Notes: a model not told the origin generated them from the letters alone. A stretch of DNA of 8,188 bases from Nitrososphaerota archaeon (GCA_029460375.1 JARPAQ010000052.1:1-8188), one strand, 5' to 3'. Counted from the stretch's first letter, positions 1-6,390 are shown. A program made the numbers and translations.

Positions 1-540
1 AGCTAATAAAGGAAGCATCGCCGGTATTGCTTCAAAGGGTATACTGAAACCTAGAGGTGGAGGCATCGGTAGTAAAAGCACGTTTACAACCGTCATAACT
101 GCCACCCTTGCGGATACACCGAGAATCAGAGCGAGCCAGAAGAGCCAAGCACTATTATGAAGCCTTGAGCTAAGTCCCGCCATGCGATACGCAAGGAGTA
201 TCCCCAGCATCATAGAAAAGATAGCTATCAGGTTGTAAATAGGGCCTGACTGAATCTGGCCGGGGAAGATTATCATTAGACTTAGGAAGTTTATTATGGC
301 GACAGATATTCCTAGACGGGCACCGTATAGAAAGAATGCTGCGATTATCGGGATCTCCCATAGCTCATAGATAAGAAATGGAGCGTAGGGTGCAGGGATC
401 TTCAGCGGAGAGGTGTGAAGTATTATGGCGAGTGCTGCGAATACTGCTGCTGCAGTTATGGCTCGGCTTCGTGGTAATGTGCCGATGCCTGTTGGCAATG
501 TATTGCCTGTCTTTTCAAATGGTTTCGACAAAAATTGCAC
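1..540 (-). CDS. Probable ECF transporter S component, RibU-like (partial, 3' end outside window)
   Basis: This frame, read directly on the minus strand, is open for 180 codons and runs off the window without a stop. It would be the membrane-embedded substrate-binding subunit of an energy-coupling factor vitamin transporter. The product is strongly hydrophobic, with membrane segments near residues 27-43, 62-94, 101-118 and 131-158. The signature is KIPAPYAPFLIYELWEIPI (47-65) followed by GARLGI (73-78), FPGQIQSGP (92-100) and YN; proline-rich loops plus an acidic, IP-containing turn resemble riboflavin-type S components, but the substrate is inferred. An in-frame TGA lies 12 bases upstream. 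Start candidates are GTG at 540, which would be nearly leaderless given the TATA box at 562-569, and TTG at 531, which has AGGTG eight bases upstream. No ATPase or EcfT gene is visible, so a shared energizing module elsewhere is likely. Confidence 0.7.
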   Translation of the reverse strand, partial: MQFLSKPFEKTGNTLPTGIGTLPRSRAITAAAVFAALAIILHTSPLKIPAPYAPFLIYELWEIPIIAAFFLYGARLGISVAIINFLSLMIIFPGQIQSGPIYNLIAIFSMMLGILLAYRMAGLSSRLHNSAWLFWLALILGVSARVAVMTVVNVLLLPMPPPLGFSIPFEAIPAMLPLLA

Positions 541-561
541 ACCTACTTCTCATTCGAAACA

Positions 562-569
562 TTAATAAG
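562..569 (-). promoter_or_regulatory. Candidate TATA box of the RibU-like gene
   Basis: On the minus strand the sequence CTTATTAA is preceded by CCAAAAA, which fits an archaeal BRE plus TATA element. A start site about 26 bases downstream would fall at about 540, on the GTG start codon, giving a leaderless or nearly leaderless transcript. The call rests on sequence resemblance and spacing only. Confidence 0.5.
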
Positions 570-572
570 TTT

Positions 573-586
573 TTGGTAATTACCAA
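573..586. promoter_or_regulatory. Perfect 14-bp palindrome, candidate operator
   Basis: TTGGTAATTACCAA is a perfect inverted repeat with no spacer. It sits immediately upstream of the candidate TATA box of the RibU-like transporter gene and overlaps the place where the BRE would lie. A dimeric repressor bound here could block TFB/TBP access. The regulator is unknown; an RbkR-type riboflavin regulator is one idea, but I cannot match the motif to it from memory. The rest of the 541-623 gap holds only a weak T-rich stretch (584-594, TCTTTTATT on the minus strand) that could help end the upstream DHH transcript. Confidence 0.5.
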
Positions 587-623
587 TAAAAGAGTAGTTT
601 ATGCATTTCAGGTCTAAGACACC

Positions 624-1691
624 CTAACTTAACGTCCTTATCTTAAGCCCCGTGGCATCCTCAACGACCTTCAACACACTCTTGATAACTGTCCCAACAT
701 CAGCATTAACAGTGAAAGAAGCCGCTGAAGGATGACCCCCACCGACACCACCCAGACTCGCCGCAACCTTCTCTGCGACATCACCACCAAGATGTATCCC
801 CACCGCCTTATGAAACCGCTGATTAGCTCTTAAGCAGCACCTAGACTCACCACTATTCTCACCCGCCGCCACAGCCAAGTCTACACCGAGATCTACGAGC
901 GCCCTCGCAACAGAGGCATGGTAAGATCCTACCTCCGTAGATCCTATTATCCAATCGCCTAAACGGTGTAAAGAAAGCCTCTGAGCACCTTTAAGACGCG
1001 CAATCCGCTCTGAACTCTCCCTTAAAACACCTAGTATCCTAATAGATCCTCCAATAGACGCTCCTCTTCCGCACAACTCCGCTACAATCTTAACGGTGCG
1101 GTAATCCGCCAACTTCAGATGCTGAGAGTCGAAGATTATCCCAGTGAGCAGAACTTGCGCCACGGCCTTGGATACAGGAAGCTTAAGGGCGGTAAGTATA
1201 TCGTATATTACTTCACTAGTGGACGTTGCAGATTCGTCAAGCACAACATAATCAGCTACACCCTTAACTGAACTGCTCAGAGGGTGATGATCCAGAAATA
1301 CCTTCACGCACCCAGCAGCCTTCAGCGGCTCAACGAACTCTCCGAGAAGAGCCAGATTCCCAGTATCAACCACCACAGCAATATCAGCACGTTCAAAGTT
1401 GGGTTTCTCAACCAGCCGGACAGGATACTTAGAAGCGACTCTCTTAGCGGGGATGCTTAGACCATCCGGCGCAACTACCGAAACCGACACCCCCTTCCTG
1501 AGCCTCCGCAAAATATAGGCAACACCATACGCTGCACAGTACGCGTCTACATCAGCATGCCTGTGGCAGACAACCACAGCCCGCTTAAGCAGTTCAGGTC
1601 TTACATAAGGGAAATCCGTTAAAGCTCTGCGGTACCGCTCAGTTACTCTTCGGCTGCGTCCTCCCACGTGTAGCTTCTTCAATCTTGGCAC
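624..1691 (-). CDS. DHH-family phosphoesterase (DHH plus DHHA1 domains)
   Basis: A 355-residue metal-dependent phosphoesterase of the RecJ/nanoRNase/PDE superfamily, probably cytoplasmic. Visible motifs are H43-R-H-A-D47-V-D49-A (motif I), D109 in VVVDTGN (motif II), D134-H135-H136 (motif III) and D188 in GIIFDS (motif IV), which together supply the Mn-binding residues. The C-terminal DHHA1 domain carries GGVGGGH (314-320), the substrate-binding loop. All catalytic positions are intact, so it should be active; whether it acts on short RNA, DNA, cyclic dinucleotides or another phosphodiester cannot be told. The start is GTG at 1691, with GGAG just upstream inside the prefoldin gene, giving a 53-base overlap; GTG at 1667 is an alternative. 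The first 25 residues are basic and precede the domain. As the last gene of the exosome superoperon it may take part in RNA turnover, which is inference. Confidence 0.88.
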   Translation of the reverse strand: MPRLKKLHVGGRSRRVTERYRRALTDFPYVRPELLKRAVVVCHRHADVDAYCAAYGVAYILRRLRKGVSVSVVAPDGLSIPAKRVASKYPVRLVEKPNFERADIAVVVDTGNLALLGEFVEPLKAAGCVKVFLDHHPLSSSVKGVADYVVLDESATSTSEVIYDILTALKLPVSKAVAQVLLTGIIFDSQHLKLADYRTVKIVAELCGRGASIGGSIRILGVLRESSERIARLKGAQRLSLHRLGDWIIGSTEVGSYHASVARALVDLGVDLAVAAGENSGESRCCLRANQRFHKAVGIHLGGDVAEKVAASLGGVGGGHPSAASFTVNADVGTVIKSVLKVVEDATGLKIRTLS

Positions 1692-2007
1692 GAATCTCCT
1701 TCAGACTCTCCCGTAAACGGTTCTCCTGCTTAGCTAGAACAGTCACCCTAGTGTTTCCGAGCTCCCTTCTCTCTTCAAGCTCCTTTAACATAGCATCTTT
1801 ACCAGTCTTTATTAGCAGCGAACCCGCCGATTTATAGACTGGCGTGTCAGCTGCCGCCTTCGAGAGCTCCGACAAAGCCTTCTCCACCTCTGTCAACTCC
1901 ATCTCAACCTGCTGCTTCTGAACCAACACCGCTTGGAGACTCTGCTGAGCCTGCTCAAACCTGACAAGATGTTCACGAAGCCAAGGAGGAACTTCTCCTC
2001 CACTCAT
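1639..2007 (-). CDS. pfdB: Prefoldin subunit beta
   Basis: A 122-residue protein with the layout of archaeal prefoldin beta: a long N-terminal helix rich in Q and E (about 10-52), a short beta-hairpin region with the conserved VYKSAGSLLIKT (57-68), then a second long helix (about 72-115). The helices form antiparallel coiled coils, and the hairpins build the hexamer platform with alpha subunits. Prefoldin holds unfolded proteins and hands them to the thermosome in the cytoplasm. The start is ATG at 2007 with no clear ribosome-binding site upstream, which fits a short-leader transcript from the candidate promoter at 2042-2049. Its 3' end overlaps the DHH gene by 53 bases. An N-terminal GGEVPPWLREHL segment precedes the coiled coil. 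The family call is strong, and its place next to pcc1 is the usual one in archaea. Confidence 0.93.
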   Translation of the reverse strand: MSGGEVPPWLREHLVRFEQAQQSLQAVLVQKQQVEMELTEVEKALSELSKAAADTPVYKSAGSLLIKTGKDAMLKELEERRELGNTRVTVLAKQENRLRESLKEIRAKIEEATRGRTQPKSN

Positions 2008-2041
2008 AGTATGGCACTGTTACAACGCTCTTACTACAGCA

Positions 2042-2049
2042 TAGATAAG
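2042..2049 (-). promoter_or_regulatory. Candidate internal promoter before prefoldin beta
   Basis: In the 59-base gap between pcc1 and prefoldin, the minus strand reads GAAAAAGG followed by CTTATCTA, close to an archaeal BRE plus TATA element. A start about 26 bases on, near 2020, would leave a 13-base leader to the prefoldin ATG, which lacks a ribosome-binding site. It would let prefoldin and the DHH gene be expressed apart from the upstream genes. Confidence 0.4.
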
Positions 2050-2066
2050 CCTTTTTCAAACCCGAG

Positions 2067-2351
2067 CTAAAGTTGAGAGGAAAGAGTTTCAGACGACGCC
2101 TTTACGAGGTTGAAATAGGAGTTCACACCAGCTCTCAGATCCGCCAAATCTGTAGCCCTCAGCTTCAATTTGAGACTCTCACCGTCCACCTCCACCGCAG
2201 TCTTTACAAACCTCTCTGAACTAAGCATCACTTCAGGCTTCAACGCCTCTGAAATAGCTCTACATACTTCGGAACCAAAAGTGAACTCGATAACCGCCGA
2301 GGCTTCCACCAACCGCGGCGTAGAGAAGCTGGCTGACTTATGTAACGACAT
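2067..2351 (-). CDS. pcc1: KEOPS complex subunit Pcc1
   Basis: A 94-residue protein of the CTAG/Pcc1 family, the dimerizing subunit of KEOPS, which with Kae1, Bud32 and Cgi121 makes the t6A modification at position 37 of ANN-decoding tRNAs. Family signs are the strand EASAVIEFTF (16-25), the LKPE turn (37-40) followed by SER, and the second-half signature LKLRATDLADLRAGVNSYFNL (62-82). I chose ATG at 2351 because GGTGGAG lies six to eight bases upstream and the frame then overlaps the L37Ae stop by 14 bases, a typical coupled arrangement. An in-frame GTG/ATG-like extension to 2381 would add ten residues inside the L37Ae gene and has no family support. Its size matches archaeal Pcc1, usually 80-100 residues. 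The other KEOPS genes are not in the window. Confidence 0.85.
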   Translation of the reverse strand: MSLHKSASFSTPRLVEASAVIEFTFGSEVCRAISEALKPEVMLSSERFVKTAVEVDGESLKLKLRATDLADLRAGVNSYFNLVKASSETLSSQL

Positions 2352-2556
2352 CGTAGGCTCCACCGGCAACCTTGAAGCCACACATATTACACAACCATAT
2401 ACCGGCGTTCTCTCGTTTGAACTTCATTGAACCACACTCTGGGCAACTACGCTTCTGCTTCAGGGTGCGAAAGACCCTGCTGTACTGCTTTCGGACAGTA
2501 GATCCATACTTTTGGCCCAGACCTTTTAACGCAGCTTTATCTCTTCTTCTTCCCAC
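2338..2556 (-). CDS. rpl37ae: Large ribosomal subunit protein L37Ae (eL43)
   Basis: A 72-residue zinc-ribbon protein of the archaeal/eukaryotic large ribosomal subunit. The zinc ligands are C38 and C41 (CPEC) and C56 and C59 (CNMC). The family-typical segments GIWLC (52-56) and the near-terminal AGGAY (64-68) are present, as is the N-terminal GRRR followed by GLGQKYG. Its length is normal for the family. The start is a GTG at 2556 that lies inside the end of rrp42, giving a 20-base overlap; the GRRR start matches the family, so this start is well supported. The AAG/AGA-rich overlap encodes the basic tail of Rrp42 in one frame and the basic head of L37Ae in the other. The gene sits between rrp42 and pcc1, as in many archaeal exosome superoperons. 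Confidence 0.95.
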   Translation of the reverse strand: MGRRRDKAALKGLGQKYGSTVRKQYSRVFRTLKQKRSCPECGSMKFKRENAGIWLCNMCGFKVAGGAYDVVT

Positions 2557-3370
2557 GCTCTACACTCTTCTTTATTATCTGCCTTACCGCTTCACCCTTC
2601 TTCAAAGATGTATCGGCTGCGAACGTTATCTGCTCTGTAGAGAAGCCACCAGCACACCCCTTTTGACCTGCACAGAGAATACTCTTATCTGCCGATGTGA
2701 GCGTGATCCTCGCAGTCATAACGGCCTCCTCATCCAGCGTCGGGTCAACTATTATCGTATCATCAATTACCGCCATAGTAATGGAGACAGGTATCAGTTT
2801 CGTAGACAGAGCCACAATCTTACCAGTATCTTTGACTTCTCCGTCTTTGGTAACCGAGTACTTAGGCATCTTAGCTGAAACCAGAGCAGATATCGCTGCA
2901 TATGACGCTGCATCGAAAAGGTTTCCACCCACATTCAGGACACTTATATCTACAAATACTGCCAGCACCGTCTTACCCTCAACTAGGCATAGCTTAGAAA
3001 GGTCAATCATCCCAGATTCACGTACACCTCTATCAACAACCCTAGCCAACTCTATGGCCTCCTCATTAGGAGGACCCGGTTCAGCATAAGCCGATGCTAT
3101 AGGCAGAACTTCAGCGGTCACTATTAGCAGACCCTTATCCGGAGTATCGTCAAAAGGCTTACCTGTCTGAATCTTTACTCCCGCTATAACCTCCGTATTG
3201 CCAAGTCGAACCTTCGCTGAACCGTTTGCCTTCTCAATAAACCCGATTTCTATCGAGATAGGCCTCATATCAAGTAGACCTCTACCGTCAAGACGTTTCC
3301 CCTTCGATACCACTTCGAGCATCTGATCACGTTTAAGATGCTCCACCACAACAGCTTTCTTTCCAGCCAT
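2537..3370 (-). CDS. rrp42: Exosome complex protein Rrp42
   Basis: A 277-residue RNase PH-fold protein, the non-catalytic partner of Rrp41; three Rrp41-Rrp42 dimers form the hexameric ring of the archaeal exosome, which degrades or tails RNA from the 3' end in the cytoplasm. Family motifs are RLDGRG (26-31), MRPISIEIGFIEKANGSA (35-52), PGPPNEEAIELARVVDRG (98-115), the inner-core strand VFVDISVLNVGGN (138-150) and VDPTLDEEAVM (208-218). The phosphate-binding and catalytic residues of Rrp41 are replaced, as expected for Rrp42. The ATG at 3370 follows the rrp41 stop by three bases and has GGAGG eight bases upstream, inside the rrp41 end. The tail is lysine/arginine rich (RGKKKR). Length agrees with other archaeal Rrp42 proteins, about 260-280 residues. 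Confidence 0.96.
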   Translation of the reverse strand: MAGKKAVVVEHLKRDQMLEVVSKGKRLDGRGLLDMRPISIEIGFIEKANGSAKVRLGNTEVIAGVKIQTGKPFDDTPDKGLLIVTAEVLPIASAYAEPGPPNEEAIELARVVDRGVRESGMIDLSKLCLVEGKTVLAVFVDISVLNVGGNLFDAASYAAISALVSAKMPKYSVTKDGEVKDTGKIVALSTKLIPVSITMAVIDDTIIVDPTLDEEAVMTARITLTSADKSILCAGQKGCAGGFSTEQITFAADTSLKKGEAVRQIIKKSVERGKKKR

Positions 3371-3373
3371 AAC

Positions 3374-4096
3374 CTACGCCTCCACTTCACCCTTACCGAA
3401 ATACTTCTCCGTCAAGGCTTTACGCTGCAGTTCGTACACCTTCATACACCCGTCTTTAGCGAGGTTGAAAGCCTGTTCAAACTCTTTTCGTGTAAACTTA
3501 CCGTCAAGCTGCAAAAGAGTAACCTTTCCAAGGTTGGGCAGTATCGCTAAAGGCATATCTGCATCACCTTCTTTATCCTCAGTATCATCGAGATCTAAAG
3601 CAACCTTACCAGCTATCTTCCCCGCAGCACATCCTGCAGCGAGGTCGGTCATATTTATCCCAGCGTCTGCCAGCGCCAATGAAGCCGCAGATACACCCGC
3701 GCACCTTGAGCCGCCATCAGACTGCAGAACCTCGATATATACAGCTATGGCAGTCCTCGGATAGTCGGTCAGAATCAGCGTAGGCTCCAAAGCTTCTCGA
3801 ATCACCTTGGATATCTCAATCTCTCGCCTAGATGGCGCAGGGTTCTTCCGAGTATCTGTCGAGAAGGGGGTCATATGGTAGCGGCATCGAAGTATAGCTC
3901 TGTCCGGGACAGACATATGTTTTGGATGGACATCCTTCGGTCCGTAGACCGCTGCCATTATCTTGTTCTTCCCGAACTCTATATATGCTGAGCCGTCTGC
4001 ATTCTCAAGGACTCCAACCTCCATCTTTATCGGTCGGAGTTCGTTGAGTTTCCTACCATCCTGCCTCAAACCTTTCGAATTTACTAAATTACTCAT
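3374..4096 (-). CDS. rrp41: Exosome complex exonuclease Rrp41 (catalytic RNase PH-type subunit)
   Basis: A 240-residue phosphorolytic 3'-to-5' exoribonuclease, the active subunit of the archaeal exosome ring; it uses inorganic phosphate and, in reverse, adds tails from NDPs. Conserved parts are [14 protein letters not shown] (10-23), ENADGSA (31-37), the RNA-binding R90-R91 in SRREIE, and [20 protein letters not shown] (128-147) with the phosphate-binding R131. The acidic stretch [10 protein letters not shown] has D174 and D180 spaced six apart, like D486 and D492 of E. coli PNPase, so the active site looks complete. I chose ATG at 4096: GGTGA lies just upstream and ATG overlaps the rrp4 stop by eight bases (ATGAGTAA). 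A GTG at 4111 in frame would add five residues and lacks such a site. Size is normal. Confidence 0.97.
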   Translation of the reverse strand: MSNLVNSKGLRQDGRKLNELRPIKMEVGVLENADGSAYIEFGKNKIMAAVYGPKDVHPKHMSVPDRAILRCRYHMTPFSTDTRKNPAPSRREIEISKVIREALEPTLILTDYPRTAIAVYIEVLQSDGGSRCAGVSAASLALADAGINMTDLAAGCAAGKIAGKVALDLDDTEDKEGDADMPLAILPNLGKVTLLQLDGKFTRKEFEQAFNLAKDGCMKVYELQRKALTEKYFGKGEVEA

Positions 4097-4781
4097 TCTT
4101 TTCACCTTCACTCAACCTAGAAAGAAGATTCTGAACCTTCTGAGTCAAATCTGCTGTGTGCGCCTCTTTATCAATAAGATTCAGCGCATCTATCGCCAAA
4201 AGGATACCTTCAGCAGGCCCAGATATGACGATAAGCCCATTCTGACCAACTGTCAACCTACAGTTAGTACCGGATTCCACCGTCTTTATCATTGACCCCT
4301 TCTTTCCAATAACTCTAGGAACCTTTGTGGAAGATATCTTCACAACTTCCCCACGGTTTATACGCCCCAACCCAGGGCCTGAAACAGATAACAAAGGATC
4401 CCTAGTTCTATCAAACGCAGAAACCTTTGCCAATATCACGTCACCAATTGCAAACTTATTAGTGAGCGAATCACGAGCCGGCGAGTAATCTCTTCCAAAG
4501 ACCGACTGAGCAAGCAGATACGCAGAGAAGAAGGAATTTATATTGACCTCCCAGGCGAAGGCAGAGTAGTCTACGATCTTACCGACCACGAGATCATCTA
4601 CTCGCGGTATATAGGGCCCGGATAAAGGTATCACACGTACAGAATCAGATGAAACCTCCGCCATACCTACTCTGGTCGAGTAGAACTTATCATCTACTCT
4701 AAAGACATTGGTGGTCCTATTGTACTTGCCCTCTGTCACGAGTTCACCGGGGATGACATACTTTCTCTTTATTTCGGACAT
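4089..4781 (-). CDS. rrp4: Exosome RNA-binding cap protein Rrp4
   Basis: A 230-residue protein that forms the trimeric cap of the exosome, binding RNA (with a preference for poly(A) known in the family) and feeding it to the Rrp41-Rrp42 ring. Three parts are seen: an N-terminal domain with VIPGE and GKY (9-20), an S1 domain (about 62-138, from DLVVGKIV to [10 protein letters not shown]) and a KH domain (about 145-205) with [12 protein letters not shown], where GKKG (159-162) is the GXXG loop. The C-terminal tail is acidic. ATG at 4781 is chosen because GAGGT lies eight bases upstream at the end of sdo1; GTG at 4787 would add two residues. The gap from the sdo1 stop is six bases, and the 3' end overlaps rrp41 by eight, so translation of these genes is probably coupled. 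Confidence 0.96.
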   Translation of the reverse strand: MSEIKRKYVIPGELVTEGKYNRTTNVFRVDDKFYSTRVGMAEVSSDSVRVIPLSGPYIPRVDDLVVGKIVDYSAFAWEVNINSFFSAYLLAQSVFGRDYSPARDSLTNKFAIGDVILAKVSAFDRTRDPLLSVSGPGLGRINRGEVVKISSTKVPRVIGKKGSMIKTVESGTNCRLTVGQNGLIVISGPAEGILLAIDALNLIDKEAHTADLTQKVQNLLSRLSEGEKNE

Positions 4782-4787
4782 ACACAC

Positions 4788-5477
4788 CTACCTCAAAACA
4801 CTAGCTTGAGCAGAACCCTTTGTAACAGCACCCAGCCTCTCCATCAGAGATGAGTGAACACCTGCTGGAATCTCCACCAAAGCGGTGAGAGAGCCGTCTG
4901 AACCCCACTCTTCATTCAGAATTTCGCCAACCCCCTTTATCACACCGATAGCCTGGGGTGAAAATTGTGGAGGAACCTTGACCCTAAGTTTCATCTTCTC
5001 CGACTTTAGGGGTACAATAGTTCTTAATTGATCTATAACCATCTTCGTCTGCTCCTGAGCATCCTTAAAGGGATCTATAGACACCCTGACCTCCTGTAAC
5101 GCCTGCTGAATTCTAGTAGGCGGATGAGGAAGCCCTGTTCTGGGGTCTATGTAGTTTCGAGCTATTATGGAGATTATCTGTTTACGTTTATCCTCCATCA
5201 TCTTACGTCTCTGCTCGGTGGTGAGTTGAAGCTCCCCTTTCTCCAGAACTATCTTAGCAGCCTCCGCATGGTTAATCGTATTGAAGTGCTTCTGAAGCTT
5301 CTCCGAACTTACCCTTAGTCCTTTTGAAGAATCAGAGTAGACTTCATCTATAGCTATCACTTGAGACAACTCAACATTCCGTCCTAGCTTAAAGTTAAGA
5401 GCGTTGTCTGGGTGAACCAAAATCTCGAAATGGTCACCGCCCACCGTAAGGCGGACAGTTGTAAACTTGCCAGACAT
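4788..5477 (-). CDS. sdo1: Ribosome maturation protein Sdo1 (SBDS family)
   Basis: A 229-residue orthologue of SBDS/Sdo1, which in eukaryotes works with the EFL1 GTPase to release eIF6 from the 60S subunit; the archaeal role is thought to be in large-subunit maturation or RNA processing. The three-domain plan is visible: the N-terminal FYSH domain (about 1-90, with the ILVHPDNALNFKLG stretch), a helical middle domain with EQRRKMMEDKRKQIISII (88-105) and NYIDPRTGLPHPPTRI (108-123), and a C-terminal ferredoxin-like domain (about 160-229). The length is normal for archaea. ATG at 5477 is the first in-frame start; a purine-rich GGGGAAGGG lies about ten bases upstream. It is the first gene after the 112-base gap and so probably leads the exosome transcript. 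Confidence 0.96.
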   Translation of the reverse strand: MSGKFTTVRLTVGGDHFEILVHPDNALNFKLGRNVELSQVIAIDEVYSDSSKGLRVSSEKLQKHFNTINHAEAAKIVLEKGELQLTTEQRRKMMEDKRKQIISIIARNYIDPRTGLPHPPTRIQQALQEVRVSIDPFKDAQEQTKMVIDQLRTIVPLKSEKMKLRVKVPPQFSPQAIGVIKGVGEILNEEWGSDGSLTALVEIPAGVHSSLMERLGAVTKGSAQASVLR

Positions 5478-5525
5478 CTATTTTTCCCTTCCCCATTTTC
5501 CAATTCAAGACTACTTCCGAGGGGC

Positions 5526-5533
5526 TATAAAAA
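5526..5533 (-). promoter_or_regulatory. Candidate promoter (TATA box) of the sdo1-rrp4-rrp41-rrp42 transcript
   Basis: The minus strand reads TTTTTATA here. A start site about 26 bases downstream, near 5503, would give a leader of roughly 25 bases before the sdo1 ATG, containing the purine-rich ribosome-binding stretch. It would let the exosome genes be transcribed apart from psmA. The upstream BRE region is not convincing. Confidence 0.5.
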
Positions 5534-5537
5534 GAAG

Positions 5538-5567
5538 ATGGTCATCAGAATATTATGTGATGACCAT
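5538..5567. promoter_or_regulatory. Perfect 10-bp inverted repeat between psmA and sdo1
   Basis: ATGGTCATCA (5538-5547) and TGATGACCAT (5558-5567) are exact reverse complements separated by ten AT-rich bases. On the minus strand the repeat begins 22 bases past the psmA stop and is followed by CTTCTTTTTATA. It could be a terminator-like hairpin plus U-tract for psmA, an operator just upstream of the sdo1 TATA box, or both. The stem has only four G/C pairs in ten, so an operator is at least as likely as a strong terminator. Confidence 0.5.
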
Positions 5568-5589
5568 GATGTACTTTTCTAAACGAAGT

Positions 5590-6345
5590 CTACGCTTGCG
5601 CTGGCTTCGATGCTCCGCCGCTAGGCTGCCTATTCTTGGCCTTTGCAGCGTACTTTTCAACTTCTTGTTCCGATAGTCGTCTCATCTTCTTGGTATTCGT
5701 ATCTATTATTGCCATTTTGATGTGTTGAGAACCGGATTTATCTTCGCTTATTTGGTAGACTGATTCTATAGCCATTACACACGCTTCTTTCAGACTTAGG
5801 CTGCTGGCATAATTCTTCTCAAGATACTCTATGACTTGATCGCTACCCGCACCTATGGCGATGGCGCTGTATGACATGTAGGTTCCGCTGGGATCTGTTA
5901 GAAATAGCTCAGATCCTCCTTGATCCACTCCTGCGATTATGAGTGACACCCCGAACGGCCTAACTCCGGCATACTGAGTGAACTGCTGTGCAAGATCAGC
6001 TATTTTACGCGCCACTGTTTCGACACTTGCAATTTCATCGTAGACCAGACGGTTGCTCTGAGCTGTTATTCTAGCCTGATCCACCTGTGATCGTGCATCA
6101 GGGATGTATCCTGCTGCAACTACGCCTAAATGATCATCGACTTGGAATATCTTCTGGCTCATGCTTCCGCTCTGGAGCTTCCTACTCTTCTCTTCAACTA
6201 CTAATACTACGCCTTCTTTGGATTTTATGCCGACTGCAAGAGTTCCTCTTCTCACTGTCTCTATGGCGTACTCAACCTGATACAGCCTGCCATCTGGTGA
6301 AAATACGGTTATGGCTCTGTCATATCCTGATGCTGCTGGAAACAA
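5590..6345 (-). CDS. psmA: Proteasome subunit alpha
   Basis: A 251-residue alpha subunit of the 20S proteasome; seven form each outer ring, gate the chamber and dock the ATPase PAN or Cdc48. Gate residues Y8, D9, R10 and P17 are in place in GYDRAITVFSPDGRLYQVEYA (7-27), with numbering equal to Thermoplasma. The ATPase-docking region has K65 and G79, but the usual leucine after the glycine is tyrosine (Y80). The YAGVRPFGVSLIIAG stretch (125-139) is typical of the alpha family, and there is no N-terminal threonine, so it is not a beta subunit. The tail (about 225-251) is longer than in Thermoplasma and rich in K, Q, A and G. The start is TTG at 6345: a TAA lies six bases upstream in frame, and AGGTG is six bases before it. 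It is separated from sdo1 by 112 bases. Confidence 0.96.
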   Translation of the reverse strand: MFPAASGYDRAITVFSPDGRLYQVEYAIETVRRGTLAVGIKSKEGVVLVVEEKSRKLQSGSMSQKIFQVDDHLGVVAAGYIPDARSQVDQARITAQSNRLVYDEIASVETVARKIADLAQQFTQYAGVRPFGVSLIIAGVDQGGSELFLTDPSGTYMSYSAIAIGAGSDQVIEYLEKNYASSLSLKEACVMAIESVYQISEDKSGSQHIKMAIIDTNTKKMRRLSEQEVEKYAAKAKNRQPSGGASKPAQA

Positions 6346-6382
6346 TTGTTACACCTATCATTAAGGGAAAAAGTGAGCCTGA

Positions 6383-6390
6383 TTTAAATG
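6383..6390. promoter_or_regulatory. Candidate shared TATA box for psmA and the DUF371 gene
   Basis: TTTAAATG on the plus strand contains the self-complementary ATTTAAAT (6382-6389), so it can read as a TATA box both ways. About 26 bases to the left is 6360, leaving a 15-base psmA leader that holds the AGGTG site. About 26 bases to the right is 6412, a short distance before the DUF371 TTG. It lies in the 77-base gap between the two divergent genes. Confidence 0.5.

Noticed and set aside
170..361. Minus-strand 63-codon open frame
   Set aside because: It is in a different frame from the 180-codon transporter frame, which has coherent membrane segments and recognisable motifs over the same bases.
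378..617. Plus-strand open frame of 79 codons
   Set aside because: It lies antisense to the hydrophobic transporter gene and its promoter; the translation resembles no family and the minus-strand frame is clearly coding.
611..623. Short inverted repeat GTCTAAGAC after the DHH stop
   Set aside because: Only four base pairs around one central base; too short to call a terminator or operator.
2372..2878. Plus-strand open frame of 168 codons
   Set aside because: It is antisense to rpl37ae and rrp42, both firmly identified; its composition is typical of an antisense shadow.
2697..3089. Plus-strand serine/threonine-rich open frame
   Set aside because: Antisense shadow of rrp42; Ser/Thr-rich low-complexity composition and no start signal.
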